In this document: one piece after another, positions 44,419-54,752 of the stretch | Layout of the letters: each line of letters begins with the position of its first letter | Position numbering within the stretch: the stretch's first letter is position 1 | Assembly: GCA_016234365.1 (NCBI GenBank) | Contig: JACRER010000032.1 | Span: 1-64,000 of the forward strand | DNA length: 64,000 nucleotides | Direction: 5' to 3' | Source: Elusimicrobiota bacterium | Lineage (GTDB): Bacteria > Elusimicrobiota > Elusimicrobia > Elusimicrobiales > UBA9959 | Translations under genes and position numbers: made by a program | Notes under the pieces: generated by a model | Told to the model about the DNA's origin: nothing | Seen by the model: the letters and a program-made list of their open reading frames with translations, nothing else | The model's database searches: none

Positions 44419-44904
44419 ATGAAAAGACTTGTCCTTTTATGCGCCGCTCTGGCGTTCTGCTCCTGCTCGCGCCGGCTGCAGCCGGAGGAGCGCGAAGACG
44501 CGCGCCGCGCGGAACTCGAGCTCCAGTCCGTAATGGATATGGCCTCATCCAAGCAGATCCCGCCCATAGAGTTCGAGCTCGGCTCGGCCAGGCTCCTGCC
44601 TTCCTCGTTCTCCCTGCTGGACAAGGTCGCCTCGGTGCTGATGGCACACAGCCGGCTCAAGCTCCTGGTCTTCGGGCATACCGACGATTCCGGTTCGGCC
44701 GCTTTCAACGAGCGCATCTCGCTGGAGCGCGCCAGCGCGGTAAAGCTGTACCTGGCAAAAAAAGGGGTGGCGCCGGATTCCGTGCGCGTGTTCGGTTATG
44801 GCGAGACCAAACCGCTGTTCACCGAGAGGACGGAGAAGGCCCGCGCCCTGAACCGGCGCGTGGAATTCCGCATCACTACCCGCGACTGGGGCACCGTCTA
44901 TTGA
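44419..44904 (+). CDS. OmpA/Pal-type lipoprotein
   Basis: The 161-residue protein has a lipoprotein signal (LAFCSCS) and an OmpA-like peptidoglycan-binding domain: FELGSARLLPSSF, VFGHTDDSG, then NERISLERASAVKLYL and GYGETKPL with ALNRRVEFRI. It should anchor the outer membrane to the cell wall. It lies seven bases after the synthase gene and is followed by two hairpins. Confidence 0.93.
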   Translation: MKRLVLLCAALAFCSCSRRLQPEEREDARRAELELQSVMDMASSKQIPPIEFELGSARLLPSSFSLLDKVASVLMAHSRLKLLVFGHTDDSGSAAFNERISLERASAVKLYLAKKGVAPDSVRVFGYGETKPLFTERTEKARALNRRVEFRITTRDWGTVY

Positions 44905-44978
44905 GGCCCGGCCTCACTAGGAGGCCGGGCCTCGATAAAAGAAGAGCCCCGGGTGGTCCCGGGGCTCTTTCTTTTTCG
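44903..44978. terminator. Double hairpin terminator between convergent genes
   Basis: The first stem (44903-44934) pairs GAGGCCCGGCCTC with its complement around CACTA-type loop. The second (44943-44968) pairs AGAGCCCCGGG with CCCGGGGCTCT and has T-rich runs on both strands. Together they can end the OmpA-type gene and the opposing obgE unit. Confidence 0.88.
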
Positions 44979-44982
44979 CGGC

Positions 44983-46347
44983 TCAGGCTATGCCTGAGTC
45001 CGGGTCGAACTTGCGGTATTTGTAGGCGAACTTGCTGGGCCTGCCCGTGGGGGCGGGGGTGTCGCTCCACTGGAATTCGCGGTCGGCTATGCGTACCAGG
45101 TCGCCTTCCAGCGTGCCGGCCTTCTTCAGCGCCTTGTCCAGGCCTATCGTGCGGAAGATGCGGCGCAGGCGGTCCCAGGAATCCGGCTGGTTGAAGTTGG
45201 TCATGGCGATGAGCTTCTCCACGCGCGGGCCGGTTACCACGTAGGTGCCGTACTTGTCGGGCTTTATAAGGAAGCCTCCGGTTTTTCCGACTATCATCTT
45301 TACGGGCGCGGATTCGGGCTTGTAGAGGTCCGCCACTTTTATTTCCGGCAGCAGCTTTATTACGCGGTCCAGCAGTTTGGACACGCCTTTGCCGGTGGCG
45401 GCCGAGATAAGGAAGATCTCGCGCTTCTTGAACTTCTTCTGCAGCAGCGCGTGCACCGCTTCCGCCTCCGGGAGGTCGGCTTTGTTGACGGCCAGGATGG
45501 CGGTTTTTTTTGCGAGCAGCGGGTGGTACTGTTTCAGTTCTTTCTCTATCACGCGCACGGCCTTCTCCGGTTTAAGGGCGCCGAAGCCGGCCGGGTCCAC
45601 CAGGTGCACCAGCAGCTTGGTGCGCAGTACGTGCTTGAGGAAGAGGTCGCCCAGGCCCTTGCCGGCGTGCGCGCCTTCTATCAGGCCGGGAATGTCCGCG
45701 GCCGCGAAGCCTTTGCCTTTGTGCGTGACCATGCCGATATTGGGGTTGAGGGTGGTGAACGGATAGCCGGCTATCTTGGGGCGCGCGGCGGAGATAGCCG
45801 CCAGCAGCGTGGATTTGCCCGCGTTGGGAAATCCCACCAGCCCTACGTCGGCCAGCACGCTGAGTTCCAGCCAGGCCTCGAACTCCTCACCGGGCTCGCC
45901 GTTCTCCGAGATCTTGGGCGCGGTATTGAAGCGGGTCTTGAAGGCGGTATTGCCGCGGCCTCCGCGGCCGCCTTTGGCTACCCTGAAGCGCTGGCCGTCC
46001 TCTTTGAGGTCCGCCAGGATCACCCCGTCGCGCTTTATCACCGTGCCTAAGGGCACGTAAAGGGTCTTGTCCTCGCCGTTGGCTCCGTCGCGCTTGTTGC
46101 CGCCGCCCGGGGCCGCGTCCTCCGCGGTGATGTGCGGATGGAAAGCTATTTCCCGCAGCGTAGTGATGTTGGGGGAGGCCACGAACCAGATGCTGCCGCC
46201 TACGCCCCCGTGGCCGCCGTCCGGCCCGCCGTAAGGGATATACTTTTCCCGGCGGAAGGAGGAGGCGCCGTTGCCGCCCTTGCCCGCTTTAAGGTAAACG
46301 TGGGCGGTGTCTATGAAAGTGGCGCGCTGATCTCTGCTTGGTGACAT
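44983..46347 (-). CDS. obgE: Ribosome-assembly GTPase Obg/CgtA
   Basis: The 454-residue protein has the glycine-rich Obg fold (residues 12-168, with GGPDGGHGGVGG), the G domain (GFPNAGKST, ADIPGLIEGAH, NKADLPEA) and a C-terminal OCT domain (VTGPRVEKLIAMTNF) of about 90 residues. It acts in 50S maturation and stress control. It is the last gene of the conserved rplU-rpmA-obgE operon. A GGGAGG site is 11 bases upstream, a rather long spacing, and is part of an intergenic hairpin. Confidence 0.96.
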   Translation of the reverse strand: MSPSRDQRATFIDTAHVYLKAGKGGNGASSFRREKYIPYGGPDGGHGGVGGSIWFVASPNITTLREIAFHPHITAEDAAPGGGNKRDGANGEDKTLYVPLGTVIKRDGVILADLKEDGQRFRVAKGGRGGRGNTAFKTRFNTAPKISENGEPGEEFEAWLELSVLADVGLVGFPNAGKSTLLAAISAARPKIAGYPFTTLNPNIGMVTHKGKGFAAADIPGLIEGAHAGKGLGDLFLKHVLRTKLLVHLVDPAGFGALKPEKAVRVIEKELKQYHPLLAKKTAILAVNKADLPEAEAVHALLQKKFKKREIFLISAATGKGVSKLLDRVIKLLPEIKVADLYKPESAPVKMIVGKTGGFLIKPDKYGTYVVTGPRVEKLIAMTNFNQPDSWDRLRRIFRTIGLDKALKKAGTLEGDLVRIADREFQWSDTPAPTGRPSKFAYKYRKFDPDSGIA

Positions 46348-46352
46348 ATAAT

Positions 46353-46391
46353 AAAAAACCTCCCGAACGCGGTAAGCACCCAGGAGGTTTT
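46353..46391 (-). terminator. Hairpin with T-run between rpmA and obgE
   Basis: AAACCTCC and GGAGGTTT pair across a 19-base loop on the minus transcript and are followed by six Ts. It can reduce transcription into obgE. The second arm includes the obgE ribosome site, so pairing would also lower obgE translation. Confidence 0.65.
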
Positions 46392-46405
46392 GTCCTTTTG
46401 GAAGG

Positions 46406-46666
46406 TTATTTCGCGGCGGGGTAAACGCTGATCTGCTTCTTGCCGCGTTTGGCCCACTCGAACTTGACGACGCCGGTGACTATGGAGAACAGGGTGTCGT
46501 CGGAAGCGCGGCGCACGTTGGCTCCCGGCAGGAACTTGGTGCCGCGCTGGCGGACCAGGATCTCCCCGGCGTTGACCTTCTGCATGCCGTAGCGCTTCAC
46601 GCCAAGGCGCTGGCCGTGGCTGTCGCGTCCGTTAGTGCTTGAACCTTGTGATTTTGTTCCTGCCAT
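46406..46666 (-). CDS. rpmA: 50S ribosomal protein L27
   Basis: The 86-residue protein is standard L27: [20 protein letters not shown], then [25 protein letters not shown]. The N-terminus reaches the peptidyl transferase centre. There is no cleavable N-terminal extension of the Firmicutes type. AGAGG lies upstream of the ATG. Confidence 0.97.
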   Translation of the reverse strand: MAGTKSQGSSTNGRDSHGQRLGVKRYGMQKVNAGEILVRQRGTKFLPGANVRRASDDTLFSIVTGVVKFEWAKRGKKQISVYPAAK

Positions 46667-46729
46667 GTGATTGACCTCTGTTGTAAAGCGCCGGGCCGGC
46701 TCGAGGCCGTATCCTGCGCCGCCTGGAAA

Positions 46730-47041
46730 TTAGGACAGCTGTATGTCCTTAACTTCTATCTCGGTGAGTTCCTGGCGATGGCCCGAGGCTTTTTCGTAAG
46801 CTTTCTTGACCTTCTTGCGGAAAACGATGATCTTGGGGCCACGGAGATGACGGACTATCTTTGCGGTGACTTTGGCGGTGGGCGCCTTGGCAGCCGCGGC
46901 GTCTTTTGCGTCCTGCGTAGCGGACCAGAGGGCTTTGAAGGTCACTTCCGTGCCTTCTTTAGCCGTCAGTTTTTCCACCTGCAGGATCTCGCCGGGAACT
47001 ACCCAGTACTGCTTGCCGCCTGTTTCGATTATTGCGTACAT
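46730..47041 (-). CDS. rplU: 50S ribosomal protein L21
   Basis: The product is 103 residues from ATG at 47041 (MYAIIETGGKQYWVVPGE), the standard L21 length and N-terminus. A longer in-frame start upstream would add 33 residues not found in the family. The central loop holds an Ala/Lys-rich insertion (DAKDAAAAKAPTA). The ATG has no Shine-Dalgarno and lies nine bases from a -10 box. Confidence 0.97.
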   Translation of the reverse strand: MYAIIETGGKQYWVVPGEILQVEKLTAKEGTEVTFKALWSATQDAKDAAAAKAPTAKVTAKIVRHLRGPKIIVFRKKVKKAYEKASGHRQELTEIEVKDIQLS

Positions 47042-47050
47042 AGTATGTAT

Positions 47051-47079
47051 ATGATACCAAAAAATTCCGGAACAGGCAA
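47051..47079 (-). promoter_or_regulatory. rplU operon promoter, leaderless geometry
   Basis: On the minus strand TTGCCT (47074-47079) and TATCAT (47051-47056) are 17 bases apart. Only nine bases separate the -10 box from the rplU ATG, so the expected leader is about two to four bases. The same layout precedes rplM. Confidence 0.7.
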
Positions 47080-47204
47080 TAAATAATGGTCCCTTTGCGG
47101 CTGGGACCTCTGTCCCATGCCCGGGTGGGCCATAGGTCACTTACGCTCCGGCCGTTTTTATTCCATAATATGGTATGCGCTGTTACCACAACACGGAGGC
47201 TGTA

Positions 47205-47651
47205 ATGAAAAAGTCAGGCATATTCCTCGCGGCGGCTTCGGCCATCATTATTTTTTGCGCGGCGGCCCGCGCCGGTGAGAACCAGGTGCTGGCGCTCAAT
47301 ACCGCGGGCAAACCCGCGGCGGAAGTGATAAAGACCGAACTCCAGGCCCAGGCCACGGTCCAGGCCGCGGTGCCCTGTCCCGACTCCTGCGATTACGACG
47401 CCCTCAGCGCCGTGAACGACCCGCTCTACCGCGAGAGCTCCAAAGAATTCCTGCAGCAGGTGGCCAAGGAAGATCCCGCCGTTAAAAAAGAGGCCGCCGC
47501 GCCCGCCGTAAAGCCGGCCCTGCGGGACGCTCCCAATTCCGGCGTCAAGCCCGCCGCCGTACAGGCGCAGCCGGCCGCTCACCCGGCCATAAAGCGGCCC
47601 GTTAAAAAGACGGGGCCCGCCGACCCCGTGAAGGTGAAGAATACCCTCTGA
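47205..47651 (+). CDS. Small secreted Ala/Pro/Lys-rich protein
   Basis: The 148-residue product has a signal peptide (KKSGIFLAAASAIIIFCAAARA), one paired-cysteine segment (VPCPDSCDYDAL) and a low-complexity C-terminal half of Ala, Pro and Lys. It is probably periplasmic; no family is recognised. The ATG at 47205 follows GGAGGC and the frame extends upstream without reason. A strong terminator follows. Confidence 0.65.
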   Translation: MKKSGIFLAAASAIIIFCAAARAGENQVLALNTAGKPAAEVIKTELQAQATVQAAVPCPDSCDYDALSAVNDPLYRESSKEFLQQVAKEDPAVKKEAAAPAVKPALRDAPNSGVKPAAVQAQPAAHPAIKRPVKKTGPADPVKVKNTL

Positions 47652-47672
47652 CGCCGGGCAGCCGCCCGCAGG

Positions 47673-47699
47673 ACGCCGCGCCGTACGCGCGGCGTTTTT
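47673..47699 (+). terminator. Rho-independent terminator
   Basis: ACGCCGCG(C) pairs with (G)CGCGGCGT around a five-base loop, followed by TTTTTG. Confidence 0.85.
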
Positions 47700-47751
47700 G
47701 CTTTGCCCGCGCCATAAATATTAGAATAAGTCCGTTGACACCGGAGGATAC

Positions 47752-48438
47752 ATGATAAAAGATTTCGCGGAACTCTTCATCCAGCCCGTAATGAATATCT
47801 GGGATAAATTCTCCGCCTACGCCCCGGGCCTGGTGGCTGCGTTCATCTTTGTGCTGTTCGGGCTGTTCATAGCCCGCGTGGTCAGCTCGGTGCTGGAACA
47901 GTTCCTGCGCAAGATCAAACTGGACAATTACACCAGCAGCGTGGGCATAAACGAACTGCTCATCCGGCTGGGCTTCGGCAAGTCCTTCTCCCACATGGTG
48001 GCTTTCATCGTCTACTGGGCGCTGCTGCTGGTCTTCTTCGTTACCGCCGCCGACATCCTCAACCTCCACGCCATCTCCGCCATCCTGAGCCGGTTCGTGC
48101 TCACGTTCCTGCCCAAGCTGGCCGCGGCCATCTTCATCGGCTTCGGCGGCCTGCTGTTCGCGCGGTTCATGGCGGACGTAGTGCAGAGTTCCGCCACGGC
48201 CAATAACCTCAAGGGCGGGCGCTCCCTGTCCAAGATAGTCAACTTCATCATCATCGTCTTCACCCTGATAGCGGCCATAGAGCAGCTGGGCATCGAGATG
48301 AAGATGATCCGCAACGGCGTGAATATCCTGTTCGCCGCGCTCGGCCTGGCTTTCGCCATAGCGGTGGGCCTGGGCGCCAAGGACATCGCCCACGACATCA
48401 TAAAGGGCATGCTCACCGATAATAAGGAAGAGAAGTAA
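47752..48438 (+). CDS. Mechanosensitive-channel-like membrane protein (TM-helix repeat type)
   Basis: The 228-residue protein has about five membrane helices. The repeated pattern FVLFGLFIARVVSSVLEQF and GFGGLLFARFMADVVQSS matches the conserved TM-helix repeat (PF05552, CmpX-like), and ALGLAFAIAVGLGAKDIAHDI resembles the pore helix of MscS. The large cytoplasmic MscS domain is absent. A role in osmotic or membrane stress is likely. A GGAGGA site precedes the ATG. Confidence 0.85.
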   Translation: MIKDFAELFIQPVMNIWDKFSAYAPGLVAAFIFVLFGLFIARVVSSVLEQFLRKIKLDNYTSSVGINELLIRLGFGKSFSHMVAFIVYWALLLVFFVTAADILNLHAISAILSRFVLTFLPKLAAAIFIGFGGLLFARFMADVVQSSATANNLKGGRSLSKIVNFIIIVFTLIAAIEQLGIEMKMIRNGVNILFAALGLAFAIAVGLGAKDIAHDIIKGMLTDNKEEK

Positions 48439-48457
48439 GTTTTCCGCGGGGAAAAAG

Positions 48458-48494
48458 AGAAGGCCCGGTCTGCACCGGGCCTTCTTCTTTTTTA
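48458..48494. terminator. Bidirectional terminator between convergent genes
   Basis: AGAAGGCCCGGT pairs with ACCGGGCCTTCT around CTGC, with T-rich tracts on both strands; it serves the MscS-like gene and rpoD. Confidence 0.9.
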
Positions 48495-48506
48495 TCCGGA
48501 CCGGGC

Positions 48507-50216
<1,710 letters not shown>

Positions 50217-50239
50217 AGTAGTCTCTCCTGTCTCTTCGT

Positions 50240-51982
50240 TTAAAGGTCTTTCGCCGAGGACTTCAGCTCGGTCATCAATTTGCTGTATTCCTGCAGCTGC
50301 TGCGGGGTCATGGAGGGCAGCGCCTTAAGCTCCTTGAGGCGCCGTTCCTTCGAAAAACGTTTTAGCATGCGCGAAGCGCCCGCGGCGTCGCGGCCGGCTG
50401 ACATGTCCGGGCCCAGGTCCGAGACCGCAAGTTCCAATACCAGCGCCGCGTGCTCGGGGAGCCGCGCGGCTATGGCGTTGGCCGCCTTGGCACGGTCGGC
50501 CGGGGGCAGCGCCACCGCCGCCTCGAACAGCCGGCGGGCCAGCGGGTCGGAGAAATCTTCGGGTGAGAGGTCCGCGGCCTGGGCTATGAGGGCCGGGTCG
50601 CGCAGCAGCAGCTGCAGGAAGCCGCGCTCCAGCGACGGCATGGCCGAGGCCTCCGGGGCCGCGCGCCTGGACTGGGCCTGCGGCGCCTTCAGCGAGACTT
50701 TACGCAGCTGCTTCAGGACCGAGGTCTCTTCCACCGAGAAGCGGGTGGCCAGGGACTTCACCCATTCGCTCTTGAGGATCTCGTCGGGCTGCCGTGCCAC
50801 GGTCTCCAGCAGTACGGAGATGGCCTGGGCCTTTTCCTGCGAGGTGGGGGGCGTCTTGCGGTTCTTGAAGAAAAGGTTCATGCGGAATTCCAGCGTGTCG
50901 GACGCTTCCGCCAGCTTCTTCTCGAATTCCTCGCGGCCGTGGTCGTTGAGGAATTCGTCCGGGTCCTGGCCGGTGCCCAGGTTGGCCAGGCGCACGTAAA
51001 GCCCGGCATCCATGAAGACCTCGGCGGCGCGCACGGAGGCCTGGATGCCGGCGCGGTCGTCGTCGAACATCACCACGGTGTCCTTGGCGTAACGGCCTAT
51101 GAGGCCGGCGTGCTCGGCGGTCAGCGCGGTGCCCAGCGGCGCCACGGCCCAGGTGACGCCGTGCTGGTGGGCGCCTATCACGTCCATGTAGCCTTCCAGC
51201 AGCAGCAGGCGGCCGCTCTTGCGGATCTCGGGCAGGGCCTCGTGCAGGCCGTAGAGGGTCTTGCGCTTGGAGAACAGCACCGTCTCCGGGGAATTGAGGT
51301 ATTTGGGCTGGCCTTCGGGGTCCAGCACGCGGCCGCCGAAAGCGGTGGTGTCGCCGGCCTGGCTCTTTATGGGGAACATGATGCGGCCGCGGAAAGTGTC
51401 GCCGGTGCGGCCGCCTTCGCGCTCGGTAACCAGGCCGGCCTTGAGGGCGAGGTCCTTGCTCCAGCCTTTGGCCTTGAGCTCCGCCATCAGCGCGTTGCCG
51501 TTGAGCGGGGCCCAGCCCAGGCCGACGCGCTCCACGGTGGCCTTGCTCAGGCGGCGCTCGCCCAGGTAAAGTTTAGCCTTCTCGCCTTCGGGGGAGAACA
51601 GCGCCTTCTGGTAGAAGGCCGCCGCGTGGGCGAGCATCTTCTTGAGTTCCAGGCGCTCCTTGTCGGCTTCCGTCATCTCGTGCGAGCGCTCGTCGCCGTA
51701 TTCCACGCCTGCTTTCAAGGCCAGCTTGCGGGCGGCTTCGGGGAAGGTCATGCCCTCTATCTTCATCACAAAAGTGAACATGTCGCCGCCCTCGGCGCAG
51801 CCGAAGCAGTGGTATATCTGCTTGTCGGGGCTGACGTTGAAAGAGGGGGTCTTCTCGTTGTGGAACGGGCAGCAGGCCTTGTAATTGCGGCCGGCCTTCT
51901 TCAGGGCAGGGACGTACTCGCTGATGACATCCACGATGTCCAGTTTTTCTTTTATCTTGTCTATGACCGGTGAAGAACTCAT
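50240..51982 (-). CDS. dnaG: DNA primase
   Basis: The 580-residue protein has the CHC2 zinc finger ([12 protein letters not shown], then YHCFGC), the TOPRIM catalytic core ([21 protein letters not shown]) and a C-terminal helicase-binding region. It makes RNA primers for replication. The start at 51982 ([20 protein letters not shown]) agrees with the family; an open upstream extension crosses a terminator hairpin and is rejected. Twenty-three bases separate it from rpoD. Confidence 0.96.
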   Translation of the reverse strand: MSSSPVIDKIKEKLDIVDVISEYVPALKKAGRNYKACCPFHNEKTPSFNVSPDKQIYHCFGCAEGGDMFTFVMKIEGMTFPEAARKLALKAGVEYGDERSHEMTEADKERLELKKMLAHAAAFYQKALFSPEGEKAKLYLGERRLSKATVERVGLGWAPLNGNALMAELKAKGWSKDLALKAGLVTEREGGRTGDTFRGRIMFPIKSQAGDTTAFGGRVLDPEGQPKYLNSPETVLFSKRKTLYGLHEALPEIRKSGRLLLLEGYMDVIGAHQHGVTWAVAPLGTALTAEHAGLIGRYAKDTVVMFDDDRAGIQASVRAAEVFMDAGLYVRLANLGTGQDPDEFLNDHGREEFEKKLAEASDTLEFRMNLFFKNRKTPPTSQEKAQAISVLLETVARQPDEILKSEWVKSLATRFSVEETSVLKQLRKVSLKAPQAQSRRAAPEASAMPSLERGFLQLLLRDPALIAQAADLSPEDFSDPLARRLFEAAVALPPADRAKAANAIAARLPEHAALVLELAVSDLGPDMSAGRDAAGASRMLKRFSKERRLKELKALPSMTPQQLQEYSKLMTELKSSAKDL

Positions 51983-52008
51983 TAATGCGCCGTTCTGGGA
52001 AAACAGGC

Positions 52009-52039
52009 AAAAAGCCGCGCGGACCGGGGTCCGCGCGGC
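52009..52039 (-). terminator. Terminator between rpsU and dnaG
   Basis: GCCGCGCGGA and TCCGCGCGGC form a ten-base-pair stem around CCGGGG, followed on the minus transcript by TTTTTG. In E. coli a terminator at the same point sets the ratio of S21 to primase and sigma; the position is conserved here. Confidence 0.88.
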
Positions 52040-52056
52040 CGTTGTCGAAGGCGCCC

Positions 52057-52248
52057 TTAGTAGGACCTTCTGCCTTTGCGGACCTTGCGCCGGGCTTCCT
52101 GCGACTTTATCTTGCGCTTCATGGCCGGCGTCACGTAACACTCACGGCGTTTAATTTCCTTGAGTATCCCGTTGCGCTCGCAGTCGTGTTTAAAACGCCT
52201 GAGAGCCTCTTCGATAGATTCTTCGTCCCTTACTTTGACAAATACCAC
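52057..52248 (-). CDS. rpsU: 30S ribosomal protein S21
   Basis: The 63-residue protein (VFVKVRDEESIEEALRRFKH, then CERNGILKEIKRRECYVTP) is standard S21 with a basic tail. The proposed start is GTG at 52248, with AAGGTGGT seven bases upstream; GTG codons at 52257 and 52260 are alternatives that would add three or four residues. It is the first gene of the macromolecular synthesis operon. Confidence 0.93.
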   Translation of the reverse strand: MVFVKVRDEESIEEALRRFKHDCERNGILKEIKRRECYVTPAMKRKIKSQEARRKVRKGRRSY

Positions 52249-52284
52249 GCGAATCACCACCTTCTGGTATGCTAGTTTTAAATT

Positions 52285-52626
52285 TTAACCCGGGGGCCAC
52301 AGCAGCTTCCTGCCGGCGAGCAGGTGGTAGTGCAGGTGGTCCACCGACTGCCCCGCGCCTTTGCCGTTATTGGTAACGAGCCTGAAGGCGTTCTCCACTT
52401 TTAAAACTTTGGCCACCTTGGCCGCGGCCAGCTGCAGTTTGCCCAGCAGTTCCGTGTCGGCTTCCGTGGCCCCGGTCAGTTTGTCCACGTGGCGCCTGGG
52501 CACTATCAGGGCGTGGGTGGGGGCCTGCGGGTTGAGGTCCAGGAAAGCCACCACGTCCTGGTCGTCGTAGACCACCTTGGCGTTTATTTCGCCTGCCGCT
52601 ATTTTGCAAAAGATGCAATCCGCCAT
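52285..52626 (-). CDS. HIT-family nucleotide-binding protein (HinT-like)
   Basis: The 113-residue protein has CIFCKIAAGEI at the start (zinc-type variant), NPQAPTHALIVPRRH and the histidine triad VDHLHYHLLAG. Such proteins hydrolyse AMP-linked substrates such as aminoacyl-adenylates. It lies 51 bases after the phosphatase-like gene and may be the last gene of that unit, or independent. Confidence 0.95.
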   Translation of the reverse strand: MADCIFCKIAAGEINAKVVYDDQDVVAFLDLNPQAPTHALIVPRRHVDKLTGATEADTELLGKLQLAAAKVAKVLKVENAFRLVTNNGKGAGQSVDHLHYHLLAGRKLLWPPG

Positions 52627-52677
52627 TAGCCTTATATTATATTTTTTATATAGTTCGGGGGCAATGGGCAGGGGGAG

Positions 52678-53289
52678 TCAGAAACTGGAGAGGGGGAGGT
52701 AGCGTTCTCCGAATTTGCCGAGGTTGTAGTCGGATTTTACTATGGATGTGGGGCTTTTCATGATGCGCAGCGGGTGGACGCCCGCCTTGCGCGCCTGGAT
52801 AATGCCGGAGTCGGAGGCGCCGGCGTATAGTATGAAGCGCCGCCGCTCCAGTACCCGGTATTTCTCGTCCTCGGTGCGCGGGAACAGGAAGTAGTCCGCA
52901 AGTTTGCGCCAGGAGGCCTCGAGGCTGTCGGAGCCCTCCGGGCCGCGGTCGCAGAATACCGCGATCTTGACCCCAAGGGCTTTCAGCGTCCAGGCCGCCA
53001 GCCACGGCACGGGCTTAAGGCGTTCGTAGGCGTAGGAGCGGTTCACGCAATTCCAGTAATCGGGGGTGCCAGGGGTGGCCTTGTCCTTCTCCGCGGCCTG
53101 GAAAGCCGGCGTGGAATAGGAGAGGCCATCGTCGTATTCGAAGCCGGCCTGGAAGCCGATGAGCGAGTTTACGCTGAAGATAAAGCCCCACGCGCCAGCC
53201 AGCATGGAGAACGCCTTAAGCCGCGCGAACCAGCGCTTAAAAAAGCCCGGCGGGGGCGGCGGCGCGGGGGGGTGCTGTTGGTCGGCCAT
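52678..53289 (-). CDS. Class B acid phosphatase-like HAD protein lacking catalytic residues
   Basis: The 203-residue protein has a Pro-rich N-terminus, a hydrophobic segment (about 27-45) and a domain that follows E. coli AphA in order: GFEYDDGLSYSTPAF against AphA GFDIDDTVLFSSPGF, then YWNCVNRS, GASDSGIIQARKAGV against GDSDNDITAARDVGA, and a similar FGERYLP end. The nucleophile Asp is Glu51, the Thr of motif I is Gly55, and two acidic residues of motif IV are Ala158 and Gly162. Hydrolysis by the normal HAD route is therefore unlikely. ATG at 53289 overlaps the preceding stop. The AphA relationship is from motif comparison by eye. Confidence 0.65.
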   Translation of the reverse strand: MADQQHPPAPPPPPGFFKRWFARLKAFSMLAGAWGFIFSVNSLIGFQAGFEYDDGLSYSTPAFQAAEKDKATPGTPDYWNCVNRSYAYERLKPVPWLAAWTLKALGVKIAVFCDRGPEGSDSLEASWRKLADYFLFPRTEDEKYRVLERRRFILYAGASDSGIIQARKAGVHPLRIMKSPTSIVKSDYNLGKFGERYLPLSSF

Positions 53290-54752
53290 CAGTTCCTCGT
53301 GATCCTGCCGCCTTCCGGCCGGCCGTAGGAGCGCTCCCGGGAGAAACACCACCCCATTATTTCCCTGAGGTAGCGGCGCGAGTTGGCGAACTCCATGGCG
53401 CTGGAAAGAATAGGGTTGTCGCGCCCCCCGACGAAAGAGTCTGGCACGGCCAGGTGATAGACGTGGCCGGGGACCAGCGGGCCGCGGGTGGTCTCCACCT
53501 TCTCGAAGGCCCCGTCCTTGAAGTTCAGTTTCAGCCCGGCCACGCTTATCTCCCCGAAGGGGATGGCGCCCAGGGCCCTTTCCAGGTCCTCGCCGCGGAT
53601 CTTTACAAAAACGACGTTGGAGTCGAGAGGGAAAACTGAGTAGAGGTTGCCTACGGTCACGGTGCCGCTGGAAAAGCCAGCGGCCGTTTCCCGGCGGCCG
53701 ATGACGGCGGCGTTGGTACGGGCCCAGCGCTGCATGCAGTCGGCCGCGAAATCCGCCACGGGAGATTCGTCCTTGTCCGCCAGCGGCAGCGGGGCGGCCA
53801 GTGAGCCTATGCGGCGCGCGAAATGGGAGGAGGAGAGTTTTCGGTACCCGGCTATCACCTTTAGCACGGCTTGGTCCTGCCCGTACTTTTCCTGCAGAAG
53901 CGGCAGGCGCTCCCAGTCCAGGTCTTTCACCTTGCCGGTAGCCGGTTCCAGTTCCAGCTCGAAGCGCCCGGCGTAGAGCATTTCCAGCCCCGCAGGCGCT
54001 ATCCAGGTGCGGCCTATCTTTGCGGGCTTCTTCATCGTCGGCTCGTCGGTGATGATCAGGTCTATGCGAGGCGCCTTGGCGAGGAAATCGCGGTAGAATT
54101 CCGGTCCGGCCTTCTCTTTCGGGTTTATGCCCAGCAGCATCACTATAACGTCGGCGCCCGCGTCTTTCAGCGCTTTTACGGCCTTCTCGGTTTCGTAACT
54201 TTCCTTTTCAAGCTTGTAATTCTGCAGGTGCTTGGCCTTGTTGGGCCGGGCCGGGGCGGCTATTATCGCCGAGAAGACTCCCACTTTGCGGCGGCCCGCC
54301 TGCAGCAGCGCCGTGCTGCGCATGAAGGCCGGTTTCTTGTTGTTCTTAAGGTAGAGGTTGGAGGCCAGCAGCGGCACTTTTGACGCGTCCGCCAGCTTCT
54401 GCAGTTCCTGCGGCGTCAGCGCCAAGTCTTCCATGCCGGCGGCCGCCGCGCCGTACGGCACGGCGCCCAGGCAGTCCAGCGTGGAGCGGCCCCGCGTCAG
54501 CCAGCCTTCCGGGGTGGCCGAGAACCAGTTGCCGGTATCGAGGGCGAGTTTGGGGGCCCTTTCCGCGTCGTAGAGCTTCTTGAAAACGGCGTAGCCGCCG
54601 GCCCTGGCTCCTTTAAGCGTGGAGTCTTCGCGGGCCCACAACCGGCCCTGGCCGCGCCCTGTAGCGTAGATAACCAACTGCTCTTTTTTTGAGCAGGCGG
54701 TTGCCAGCAGCAGCAGCGCCGGGAGGGCGTGGAGGGCGCGTGGGATTTTCAT
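53289..54752 (-). CDS. Degenerate UshA paralogue, predicted catalytically inactive lipoprotein
   Basis: The 487-residue protein has a lipobox (LLATACS) and the two-domain plan of 5'-nucleotidases, ending RPEGGRITRN like its neighbour's LPEGGRITRLE. The metal-site motifs of the neighbour are lost: HTSDVHG aligns with ATGRGQG, DSGDTFQGTPEG with DTGNWFSATPEG, GNHDYD with GMEDLA, and GGHNHTG with TDEPTMK. The C-terminal substrate domain is better kept (VGNLYSVFPLDSNVVFVKI). It abuts the ushA stop with no gap. It probably binds a ligand or partner rather than hydrolysing nucleotides. Confidence 0.8.
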   Translation of the reverse strand: MKIPRALHALPALLLLATACSKKEQLVIYATGRGQGRLWAREDSTLKGARAGGYAVFKKLYDAERAPKLALDTGNWFSATPEGWLTRGRSTLDCLGAVPYGAAAAGMEDLALTPQELQKLADASKVPLLASNLYLKNNKKPAFMRSTALLQAGRRKVGVFSAIIAAPARPNKAKHLQNYKLEKESYETEKAVKALKDAGADVIVMLLGINPKEKAGPEFYRDFLAKAPRIDLIITDEPTMKKPAKIGRTWIAPAGLEMLYAGRFELELEPATGKVKDLDWERLPLLQEKYGQDQAVLKVIAGYRKLSSSHFARRIGSLAAPLPLADKDESPVADFAADCMQRWARTNAAVIGRRETAAGFSSGTVTVGNLYSVFPLDSNVVFVKIRGEDLERALGAIPFGEISVAGLKLNFKDGAFEKVETTRGPLVPGHVYHLAVPDSFVGGRDNPILSSAMEFANSRRYLREIMGWCFSRERSYGRPEGGRITRN

